This document shows, in pieces, positions 1 through 6,313 of a stretch of 7,833 nt of DNA (position 1 is its first letter; each line of letters opens with the position of its first letter). Location of the stretch: positions 1 through 7,833 of the forward strand of contig CAZVAQ010000160.1 of NCBI GenBank assembly GCA_964625145.1, read 5' to 3'. The DNA is from CAYTRP01 sp964625145 (GTDB lineage Bacteria > Sumerlaeota > Sumerlaeia > SLMS01 > JAHLLQ01). The position numbers and the translations under genes are program-made. The notes beneath the pieces are model-generated. The model saw only the letters and a list, made by a program, of their open reading frames with translations, made no database searches and was not told the origin of the DNA.

Positions 1-1689
1 GTCCCCCTTCGCTTCACGTTTTTCTATCCAGGTCCGCGACCGATGGACTCAATTAATCGGGAGGATCCAAAGGACGTCAGCATCCGCAGCAAGATCCCTT
101 CGATGGTCATCGATCTGACCTCGTTTGGGGACGACCTGCCAGGCGAGATCGAACATGTGGGCTTCCGCTTCGGCCGCGATATCCGTAATGCTGTTGAAGA
201 CGGAGCGACGTTTGCGCGGCTGGAGTCGCTGGTGCTGCTCCACCCGGCCGATCTTATGCCGCCTGATGGTTCTCTCCCCACTGCCTTTGGGCCATTCAGC
301 GATGCGGAAATGCAGCGCATGGGTGCGGATCTGGCCGCCGTGCTGGACGACCGCCGCATAGCAGGCCCCATCACCACCAAGGTGGTGGCCACCGGCATCT
401 CCCGATCAGGCATCCGCACCACGGTGGAAGCCTACTTGGTCGAAAACATCATCCCCGACGTCGGCGCGAACGCGGCGCTGATGTCGCAAAACGGCGTGAC
501 GTTTACGTCGAACACGAATATTCGCTGGGGGGAGATCCTCACCTACGGCGATCACATTCTGCAATCCTCGTGGGATAGTCACTATCCTTTCTACCCTGAA
601 GATGGTATTCCGAAGAAGTCCGGTAGCGATTACTACGATCCGTGGTTTGCGCACCGGATCACATCGGCTCCCGGGCCAAGCAATGAGCGGGTCCCGGTTT
701 TTTTCAAGGATTCCGCAGGGCGGTTCCTGAACGGCAACACAAGCAACAAGAACGACCCATTCACAGATACCGCGCCGGCGGAGGGATCTACTGCCTACAA
801 GGTGCCACTTCACCCGGATTACGCGAAGAAGCTTCACAAGAAATATCAAGATCGCCAGAACATGCTCCAAAATGAGGAGTTCACAATCGTCCCCAAGGAC
901 TACCAGTCGTGGAAGGAATTCGTCCTGGAATTCATGCCGGAGAGCTACTACTTCACCGGGCCCGATGGCACCATCTATGGGATGAATCCGGCCTATCCTT
1001 CGGCGGACGGGAAAGAACCGCGCTACATTGGCAAGTCATTCAACCAGTGGTTTGATGTCGATCCCGCGGATCCCGACTATTGGAAGTTCGAGGAGCTGGT
1101 GACTTTCATCGACTCGGTCCCCGTTGATAATGCGGGCAATGTGAAGATGCATGCCGATGGCTATCCGGAAATTGACAGCACCCACTACCCTCGGGACCCC
1201 ACCAAGGAACCCGACAAGGTTGTCATGGCCACGATCAAGGAAGCTGGCAAGGGCACCCATACGCGCGGAATCATTCTGGCGGCCGCGCACCTGGACATGG
1301 CGGGGCAGGGGAAGGCCGCCGCTTGGGCTGACATCAAGGACCCCTTGGATCCATCGAAGACGTATGTGTTGGCACCGGACGGAACGAAGCCGGACCAGAC
1401 TGGGCTCCCCAACGGCGAAATCAACCAACTGACAATCTCCCACAATGGCCTCCTACACTCATGGGGCAGGATCACCAACGCAGGCAATCGCACGTTTTAC
1501 GGATCAGTTCACGCCGATGAGGGGTTCTGGGAGATCTCCGGAGACGGCACCGCACAATATGGCGGCAAGGGCACGCCCAGCATCTACTTTAACTATCGCA
1601 TGGCGGATGGAAGCTGGCTGGCCCTGAATCAATCCCGAGTGCGTCGTTCGCTGTGGGATATCACCGCCATTGCGCGGGTTGACGGATGA
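1..1689 (+). CDS. Large PilX/GspK-like pilus or pseudopilus assembly protein, 5'-truncated by the window
   Basis: The reading frame is open from base 1 and ends at the TGA at 1687-1689 (562 visible residues). An ATG at 43 exists, but it lacks a convincing ribosome-binding site and the frame stays open upstream, so I treat the gene as truncated rather than starting there. The visible part is hydrophilic with no membrane segment; a PilX-like protein would carry its prepilin helix in the missing N-terminus. A conserved-looking block (SGIRTTVEAYLVENI, then WGEILTYGDH) lies at about 406-552. Near the end, about 1465-1590, is a GRITNAGN...YGSVHADEGFW...IYFNY pattern, the glycine-spaced beta-rich look of PilX/GspK-type and cell-surface-polymer-associated proteins. 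The long insert between them (about 560-1440) is rich in Asp, Pro and Tyr and resembles nothing I know. Function is inferred mainly from the two prepilin genes directly downstream, the first overlapping by ATGA. Likely periplasmic or surface exposed. Confidence 0.6.
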   Translation, partial: VPLRFTFFYPGPRPMDSINREDPKDVSIRSKIPSMVIDLTSFGDDLPGEIEHVGFRFGRDIRNAVEDGATFARLESLVLLHPADLMPPDGSLPTAFGPFSDAEMQRMGADLAAVLDDRRIAGPITTKVVATGISRSGIRTTVEAYLVENIIPDVGANAALMSQNGVTFTSNTNIRWGEILTYGDHILQSSWDSHYPFYPEDGIPKKSGSDYYDPWFAHRITSAPGPSNERVPVFFKDSAGRFLNGNTSNKNDPFTDTAPAEGSTAYKVPLHPDYAKKLHKKYQDRQNMLQNEEFTIVPKDYQSWKEFVLEFMPESYYFTGPDGTIYGMNPAYPSADGKEPRYIGKSFNQWFDVDPADPDYWKFEELVTFIDSVPVDNAGNVKMHADGYPEIDSTHYPRDPTKEPDKVVMATIKEAGKGTHTRGIILAAAHLDMAGQGKAAAWADIKDPLDPSKTYVLAPDGTKPDQTGLPNGEINQLTISHNGLLHSWGRITNAGNRTFYGSVHADEGFWEISGDGTAQYGGKGTPSIYFNYRMADGSWLALNQSRVRRSLWDITAIARVDG

Positions 1690-2249
1690 GCGGGAGCGGG
1701 AAGTCGGCAATGAGCACACTTAGCCCGAATCGGATCAGCCGTCGCCATGGCCTCACACTCGTTGAGGTCATGGTGACGGTGATAATCGTGACGCTTGTGG
1801 GCCTCTCCATCCTCGCCTCCATCCAGGCTGGGATCTACTTCCAGCAATCGATACGCGAGGAAAACGGCGCCACCCGCCAAGCGGCGGACATCATTGACCA
1901 AATACGGCGGGAGATGTTCTTCCGGCTCCAGTATCAGGAAATCGACAATATCGTGATCGATGACCGGGGTACGACACGCACCAGCGACGACATCCTGGGC
2001 GTTGCAGAGATCCGCTTCTATGCTCCCGACACCGACGGACGGTACATCGATGACGATGGACAGTACATCCGCGAAGTCGGCTTGCCAGGTAGCCCGATCC
2101 CCATAGACCTCTCCATGCTTCTGGCCGAAGTCAGTGTCCGCTGGAACCGCGCTGGCATCATCAACCCCGGCACCAGCTTTCAGGCGGGGGACGACGACGA
2201 TCGGGTCTTCAATCGCGAAGTCGTCCTCACGACCCTGCTTGCTCCCTGA
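1686..2249 (+). CDS. Type II secretion/type IV pilus-like prepilin (minor pseudopilin)
   Basis: A 187-residue protein with a type III signal: a basic leader (NRISRRHG), a cleavage site after Gly22, then LTLVE with the conserved Glu at +5 (Glu27), followed by a hydrophobic helix to about residue 50. A prepilin peptidase would cut and N-methylate it, and it would join an inner-membrane pseudopilus or pilus tip. The globular part (about 55-187) is acidic, with an Asp-rich stretch DGRYIDDDGQYI near 118-130, and ends in a REVVLTTLLAP strand typical of GspI/GspJ/PilV-like minor pseudopilins. The ATG at 1686 overlaps the upstream TGA (ATGA), implying translational coupling. An in-frame ATG at 1710, preceded by a GGGAAG-like sequence, is an alternative start giving a more usual leader length. 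I cannot assign the exact pseudopilin class. Confidence 0.85.
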   Translation: MSGSGKSAMSTLSPNRISRRHGLTLVEVMVTVIIVTLVGLSILASIQAGIYFQQSIREENGATRQAADIIDQIRREMFFRLQYQEIDNIVIDDRGTTRTSDDILGVAEIRFYAPDTDGRYIDDDGQYIREVGLPGSPIPIDLSMLLAEVSVRWNRAGIINPGTSFQAGDDDDRVFNREVVLTTLLAP

Positions 2250-2269
2250 GAGGAATTGGAGATTCGCCA

Positions 2270-2716
2270 ATGCTAGTCGCAAGACGTGGCAGGAAACGCA
2301 CTGCACTCTCCGTCATTGAGATGATGATCGCCGTCTCTGTCTTCGCGGCCGTGGGCATCTTCGTCTCCTTCCTGACCATTGAAATCGCGCGCATGAGCCG
2401 CAACTCGCTCGACCTCATTCCCTCCGAGCTGAACGCCTACCGCACAGTGGACCACATCCGGCGGGAACTGCTGTCCGGCACCACTCGCGGATTGACCATC
2501 GACACCGGTGGCGACGGCATCACCTTTACCAACCCCGCCCGCAACACGCAAATGGACAGCCCACCCGACCCCATTCCGCCCGTGCAAGTGCGCATCTGGC
2601 TGGATGGCGATGGTCAATGCTTCATGAACACCGACGCCAACAATTCCAAGTCCGAGCCGGTCGTCATCGGTGAGGACATCGAGGACCTGCGCTTCGAACG
2701 CGTCGGCGACCGCCGC
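2270..2716 (+). CDS. Second prepilin-like protein (GspJ/PulJ-like), 3' end lost in the assembly gap
   Basis: 149 codons are readable before the run of N begins; any translation beyond the gap is an artefact because the far side is a tRNA gene. The start at 2270 has a GGAG ribosome-binding site at 2258-2261, 8 nt upstream, and lies 20 nt after the preceding stop, so both prepilins are probably in one operon. The leader is basic (ARRGRKRTA) and the mature N-terminus would be LSVIE, with the conserved Glu at +5 (Glu17), then a hydrophobic helix to about residue 38. The residue at -1 is Ala12 rather than the usual Gly. Later sequence (AYRTVDHIRRELLSG..., then VQVRIWLDGDGQ...EDIEDLRFERV) matches the GspJ/PulJ style of an internal helix followed by a strand near 'LRFE'. 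Probably a minor pseudopilin capping the same structure as its neighbour. Confidence 0.75.
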
Positions 2717-2816
2717 NNNNNNNNNNNNNNNNNNNNNNNNNNNNNNNNNNNNNNNNNNNNNNNNNNNNNNNNNNNNNNNNNNNNNNNNNNNNNNNNNNNN
2801 NNNNNNNNNNNNNNNN
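2717..2816. other. Assembly gap of exactly 100 N
   Basis: One hundred consecutive N, the usual placeholder for a scaffold join of unknown length. It truncates the second prepilin gene on its left and abuts a tRNA 3' end on its right. True distance, and even adjacency of the two flanks, is unproven. Confidence 0.98.
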
Positions 2817-2818
2817 GA

Positions 2819-2895
2819 TGGTGGGCGATAGTGGACTCGAACCACTGACCTCCGGTATGTGAGACCGGCGCTCTAACCAGCTGAGCTAAACGCCC
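2819..2895 (-). tRNA. tRNA-Val (anticodon CAC)
   Basis: Read on the minus strand, the cloverleaf is complete over 77 nt. The acceptor stem is GGGCGTT with ATCGCCC, followed by discriminator A and a genome-encoded CCA (2819-2821). The D arm is GCTC/GAGC, and the anticodon stem CCGGT/ACCGG carries loop CTCACAT. The anticodon CAC is complementary to + strand GTG at 2859-2861 and reads the valine codon GUG. The variable loop is AGGTC and the T arm is AGTGG-TTCGAGT-CCACT. One imperfection is a T-T mismatch at pair 6-67 of the acceptor stem; other stems are fully paired. The 3' end is two bases from the gap. I see only weak promoter-like sequence upstream (2896-2960). Confidence 0.97.
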
Positions 2896-2952
2896 ACAAG
2901 ACGGGGATTGCGTATCCGTGCCCCGGCGGGTGAGCAAGGGCAAAGTCTCGCC

Positions 2953-2970
2953 GGAGGGCGCCTCTTTTTT
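2953..2970 (+). promoter_or_regulatory. Ribosome-binding site inside a short hairpin, followed by a T run
   Basis: GGAGG (2953-2957) is the best Shine-Dalgarno match for the lipoprotein start at 2972. It can pair with CCTCT (2961-2965) across a 3-nt GCG loop, with one G-T pair, and is followed by a T run ending at 2970. The element could hide the ribosome-binding site or act as a small intrinsic terminator on the plus strand. The stem is only five pairs, so it may be fortuitous. Confidence 0.3.
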
Positions 2971-2971
2971 C

Positions 2972-4312
2972 ATGCCGATCACTCGTGTTGCCGCCGCAGT
3001 GCTTCTGACATTGGGCGCCTTGCTCGTGCTTGCCGGTTGCGGGGGGCGGGGCGTCGGTGAGTCAGAGATGCAATCCTTCAGCAGATGGTTGGAGCGGAGC
3101 GCCCCGCAGCAGCCGACGGGGCCCATGTGGGTCATGGTCGGAGGCACGACGCCGCCTCGGATCCTGCTGGCGCCAGTCAACAACGGCTCGCCGCAAGAAG
3201 AACCGTTCCCGGTCGGGTCGATCACGAAGGTGCTCACGGCGATTCTGGTGCTGCAAGGGGTCGAGGATGGTTTGCTTGCCTTGGATGACGTGGCGCCCGG
3301 CGTTCATCATCCTGGCGGGGACATCATCACCTGGCTCCACCTCATCGAGCATCGCGCGGGGTTCGTCGACAAGCGGATGGATCCCACCAGACCGGAGGCC
3401 GCTGTCCCAATCGTTCCTGTCGGCGCGCTCCATCTCTATAGCAACGAAGGCTACGCCGCCCTCGCGCGTGCCCTTCAGGATGTGCACGGGACCGGATTCG
3501 ATGCCCTCGCGCAGGAGCACGTCTTTGCCCCTTTGGAACTCGATGGCCTGAGCGTGAAAGCCCCGGCGGCAGGGGAGGGGTGGACGCCCCCCGTGGGCGC
3601 CTCGGGATTGAAGGGATCGCCGGAGTCGCTGGCGCAGTTCGCTGCGGCCATTGCTTCGCGCGATGAGCGACTGCTTTCGCGAAAGGCTTGGTCGCAATTG
3701 TTCGAGTTGGAGATGTGGGACCGGCATGCAAAGCGGCGATTCGACGACCCCGCGCGCGTGTCACTCGTGCAGGACGGACGGGTCACCGGATCGCGTTCCA
3801 TGCTCGCCCTCTTCCCGCGAGCCAGCGCTTCTCTGATGGTGCTCTATCCGGAAACCGATGTGTTTCTGGATCAGGCAGGGGAGGTGCGTTTGCTGCAGAT
3901 CCTCAACGAAGCCACGCTTCGATGGGGCGACCGCGAGGGTAGCTTTAAGCTTGGAAGTCTGAACCCGCTGGCATGGTTTCGCCCGCCGTCTTGCAATGCA
4001 TGCGACTGGAGCGACCGAGTCGGTACTTATCTCGATCACACGACAGGTGCCCAGGTCCTCATTGCGGAACTCGACGGAGTGCCCATGTTTGTTCCCGATG
4101 TCGGGGAGCCCCTCTCCATCGGACCGGAAATCACAGGGGCCCGCAATCGTCTCCATGATCTTTATCGTCCCATTGTCACACCAGAAGATGCCCTCCAACC
4201 ACCATGGGCCAATGGCACCGACCCCGCGACCATCGAGTTTGGCGAACGCGACGGACAGGTCATTGGGCTGCTGTGGGGCGCCAATTGGTACGAAGGGCCA
4301 CTTGCTCCGTAG
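2972..4312 (+). CDS. Lipoprotein serine hydrolase, beta-lactamase/DD-peptidase-like (class C fold)
   Basis: A 446-residue protein from ATG 2972. This start is preferred to the upstream in-frame ATG at 2918 because it begins a lipoprotein signal directly: hydrophobic residues 6-19, then lipobox LAGC with the lipid-modified Cys23. Residues 78-86 hold the SxxK motif (GSITK, Ser83 nucleophile and Lys86 general base). Residues 156-158 are Tyr-Ser-Asn, the YxN motif, in LHLYSNEGY. IEHRAGF (126-131) and ASGLKGSPESLAQF (210-223) correspond to the 'LTHtSG' and 'GGL.ST..Dla.f' blocks of the beta-lactamase-like family (Pfam Beta-lactamase). The third motif, normally HxG or KTG, appears only as RVTG near 270-273. 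A C-terminal region (about 340-446) is probably a beta-rich accessory domain. Substrate is unknown: peptidoglycan peptides, esters or others are possible. It sits in the envelope and converges on the gene at 4315 with 2 nt between stops. Confidence 0.85.
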   Translation: MPITRVAAAVLLTLGALLVLAGCGGRGVGESEMQSFSRWLERSAPQQPTGPMWVMVGGTTPPRILLAPVNNGSPQEEPFPVGSITKVLTAILVLQGVEDGLLALDDVAPGVHHPGGDIITWLHLIEHRAGFVDKRMDPTRPEAAVPIVPVGALHLYSNEGYAALARALQDVHGTGFDALAQEHVFAPLELDGLSVKAPAAGEGWTPPVGASGLKGSPESLAQFAAAIASRDERLLSRKAWSQLFELEMWDRHAKRRFDDPARVSLVQDGRVTGSRSMLALFPRASASLMVLYPETDVFLDQAGEVRLLQILNEATLRWGDREGSFKLGSLNPLAWFRPPSCNACDWSDRVGTYLDHTTGAQVLIAELDGVPMFVPDVGEPLSIGPEITGARNRLHDLYRPIVTPEDALQPPWANGTDPATIEFGERDGQVIGLLWGANWYEGPLAP

Positions 4313-4314
4313 GA

Positions 4315-6216
4315 TCATCCTGCCCCGGATTTCGCCTTGTCCGCCGCGATTCGATCCTTCGCGACTTCGATCACCGACAGGGCGAGATCCACGCGGTTGA
4401 ACGGCGGCATGACGTAGACGCCCTGCACGTAGGGCATCGCCTCGGTGAGCGCCTCGCGGGCGATTTCAATGCCCGTCTCGCGGGCGCTGTCGCGGTCGGG
4501 GCAGGCCTTCATGCGCTCGCGAATTGCCAGGGGGACCTGCATGCCGGGGACTTCGTTGTGCAGGAACTCGGCGTTGCGATAGCTCGCCAGCGGCAGGATC
4601 CCGATCAGGATCGGCACCCCGAATCCACCGGCCCGCTCGTGGAATCGCTTGAACAACTCAAACTCATAGACCGGCTGCGTCATGATGTATTCGGCGCCGG
4701 CTTCGATCTTCTTCGCAAGACGCGCGATCTCGTTGTCCAGGTCAATCGCACCGGGATTGGCGCCGCAACCGAGGTGGATGCGCGTGGCGTCGCCCTTGAG
4801 CGGATTGCCGGCGAGGTCCTCACCGTTGTTCAGGTGATGCCCGATGGACAACGCACCAATCGCATCGACATCGTACACCGCCGTCGCAAAGGGATAGTCG
4901 CCCAACTTCGGCGGATCACCGGTGATCATCAGGATGTTGTGAATGCCCAGTGCGTTGGCGCCAATCAGGTCCGCCTGCATCCCCAGGATATTCCGGTCGC
5001 GGCAGCAGAAGTGCACGATCGGCTCGATGCCGGGGACTTGTTGCCGAAGCAGCATCGCCATGTCCACCGGGCCCATGCGCGCGCTGGCTCGCGGGCCGTC
5101 TGCTATGTTGATGCAATCCACTCCCGCCGCGGCGCATTCCGCCGCACGTTCCAGCGACGAAGTCGCATCGGTACCGACGGGGGGATCGATCTCCACCGAG
5201 ACGACAAACTCGCCAGCGCGCAGCTTGGCAGCCATCCGGGAAAGCGTTTGCGCCGTGTGGCGCTTGACGGTTGTGGGGGGGGCATTCTCGCGGACTTCGA
5301 TGGCGGAGCTCGCAGTGGCGGCTTCGCCCGGGTTCAACATCCGGATCGAGGACTTGATCGCGCGGATGTGCTCGGGGTTCGACCCGCAGGAACCGCCTAC
5401 CAACCGGGCGCCGTGCTGGATCCCACGGCGCAGCAACTCCATGAAGTACTCCGGCGTGGCCAGATGCAACGTCTGGTCGTCATGCCGGACCGCTTGGCCG
5501 GTGCCGGGAAGAAGGGCCAGCGGCTTGCTGGTGAGAGGCCGGATCGTTTCCAGCGCCTTGACCAGCGCGTTCACTCCCGGGCCGTCATTGAGCCCGACCA
5601 CGTCCGCCGGCAGGGCATCGAAGGCCCTGCCGATGGCCTCGGGGCTGTCGCCAAACCGGGTACCGTTCGGGTCCGCCATGTGGACCAAAGCAACGACGGC
5701 AATGTCCGGCGCTATAGCCTTGGCGGTCTTGACAGCCAGGCTCAGGGTAGGAAGGTGCGAGAACGTCTCCAGCAGCAGCAGATCAACCCCGCCTTCAACC
5801 AGCGCCTCAATTTGTTCAGCATAAAGCTTTCTTGCAGAGTCTTCTGCAATGGAGCCTTCCGCCTCTTCTCCCAAGGGGCCGACAGTACCGGCGATCCAGC
5901 ATTTCCCCTGTGCCGCCTCCCGGGCGAGCTGCACAGCGGCCAGATTGATCTCCCGGACCTTGTCCCCAAGGCCATGGCGCGCCAGCTTTAGCTGGTGGGC
6001 GCCAAATGTGTTTGTCTCCAAGACTTCCGCGCCGGCCTGGATGTACTCCAAGTGAATCGACTTCACCAAATGGCCGCGTGTCAGGTTCAGGCTCTCGAAG
6101 CACGTGTTGATGAACACGCCCTTGGAGTAGATCATGGTGCCCATGGCCCCGTCGGCCAGAACGACCCGGTCCTGCAGGGCGGAGAGGAAGTTGGAGGGGT
6201 TGGAGATTGGTGTCAT
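4315..6216 (-). CDS. Bifunctional homocysteine S-methyltransferase / 5,10-methylenetetrahydrofolate reductase
   Basis: A 633-residue two-domain protein of the Bacillus YitJ type. Residues about 8-300 are the homocysteine methyltransferase barrel: DGAMGTMIYSKGV near 22-34, ETNTFGA near 67-73 and GGSCG near 274-278. After a linker (about 300-320), residues about 325-630 form the flavin-dependent methylenetetrahydrofolate reductase barrel: SVEIDPP with Glu342, LMITGDPPK with Asp434, and MTQPVY with Gln514, matching E. coli MetF Glu28, Asp120 and Gln183. It would make methyl-THF and/or methylate homocysteine to methionine in the cytoplasm. I choose ATG 6216 because upstream in-frame ATGs at 6261 and 6288 lie within or before the promoter/operator-like sequence, and similarity begins just after 6216; its ribosome-binding site (AAGG) is weak. 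Two of three expected zinc cysteines are replaced: Asp211 in GLND and Ser276 in GGSCG, with only Cys277 kept. The reductase half looks intact. Confidence 0.93.
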   Translation of the reverse strand: MTPISNPSNFLSALQDRVVLADGAMGTMIYSKGVFINTCFESLNLTRGHLVKSIHLEYIQAGAEVLETNTFGAHQLKLARHGLGDKVREINLAAVQLAREAAQGKCWIAGTVGPLGEEAEGSIAEDSARKLYAEQIEALVEGGVDLLLLETFSHLPTLSLAVKTAKAIAPDIAVVALVHMADPNGTRFGDSPEAIGRAFDALPADVVGLNDGPGVNALVKALETIRPLTSKPLALLPGTGQAVRHDDQTLHLATPEYFMELLRRGIQHGARLVGGSCGSNPEHIRAIKSSIRMLNPGEAATASSAIEVRENAPPTTVKRHTAQTLSRMAAKLRAGEFVVSVEIDPPVGTDATSSLERAAECAAAGVDCINIADGPRASARMGPVDMAMLLRQQVPGIEPIVHFCCRDRNILGMQADLIGANALGIHNILMITGDPPKLGDYPFATAVYDVDAIGALSIGHHLNNGEDLAGNPLKGDATRIHLGCGANPGAIDLDNEIARLAKKIEAGAEYIMTQPVYEFELFKRFHERAGGFGVPILIGILPLASYRNAEFLHNEVPGMQVPLAIRERMKACPDRDSARETGIEIAREALTEAMPYVQGVYVMPPFNRVDLALSVIEVAKDRIAADKAKSGAG

Positions 6217-6252
6217 GACGGCCTTGTCGGATGATGGCGAACAATCACTTCC

Positions 6253-6276
6253 GCATATCATGATACGCTGATACGC
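6253..6276. promoter_or_regulatory. Operator-like palindrome plus direct repeat upstream of the methyltransferase/reductase gene
   Basis: On the plus strand, 6253-6268 reads GCATATCATGATACGC, a 16-bp palindrome with a single mismatched symmetric pair. Its right half, TGATACGC, is repeated directly at 6269-6276, giving three copies of the half-site in 24 bp. The element lies 37 to 60 nt upstream of the chosen start and covers the -10 and spacer of the predicted promoter, which suits a repressor site. The identity of the regulator is unknown; a dimeric winged-helix regulator responding to methionine-cycle metabolites would fit the context, but that is inference. Confidence 0.5.
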
Positions 6277-6282
6277 AGTCAA
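6254..6282 (-). promoter_or_regulatory. Predicted sigma-70-like promoter for the methyltransferase/reductase gene
   Basis: Minus-strand TTGACT (6282-6277; 5 of 6 to TTGACA) is followed after exactly 17 nt by GATATG (6259-6254; 3 of 6 to TATAAT). The -35 box is good and the -10 is weak, as might be expected of a regulated promoter. Transcription would begin near 6247, upstream of ATG 6216, and would exclude the earlier ATGs as starts. Confidence 0.4.
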
Positions 6283-6313
6283 GCACAAACCCCTCGAACA
6301 GCCTTCAGCCCCG

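Noticed and set aside
2896..2960. Promoter for the tRNA on the minus strand
   Set aside because: TTGCTC with TACGCA at 17 nt can be found but both boxes are poor; the true promoter may lie elsewhere.
2918..2971. Longer start of the serine hydrolase at 2918
   Set aside because: It would add 18 hydrophilic residues before the lipoprotein signal; ATG 2972 gives a standard signal and lipobox. It cannot be fully excluded because the ribosome-binding site of 2972 is at a long spacing.
2614..3237. Open frames on both strands running through the N gap
   Set aside because: Continuity is produced by translating N as X. The far side of the gap is a tRNA gene, so these are not genes.
4204..5991. A 595-codon plus-strand open frame antisense to the methyltransferase/reductase gene
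   Set aside because: The opposite strand encodes a protein with unmistakable family motifs along its whole length. The antisense frame has low-complexity Arg/Asp/Gly composition, no recognisable motifs, and arises from GC-rich codon bias.
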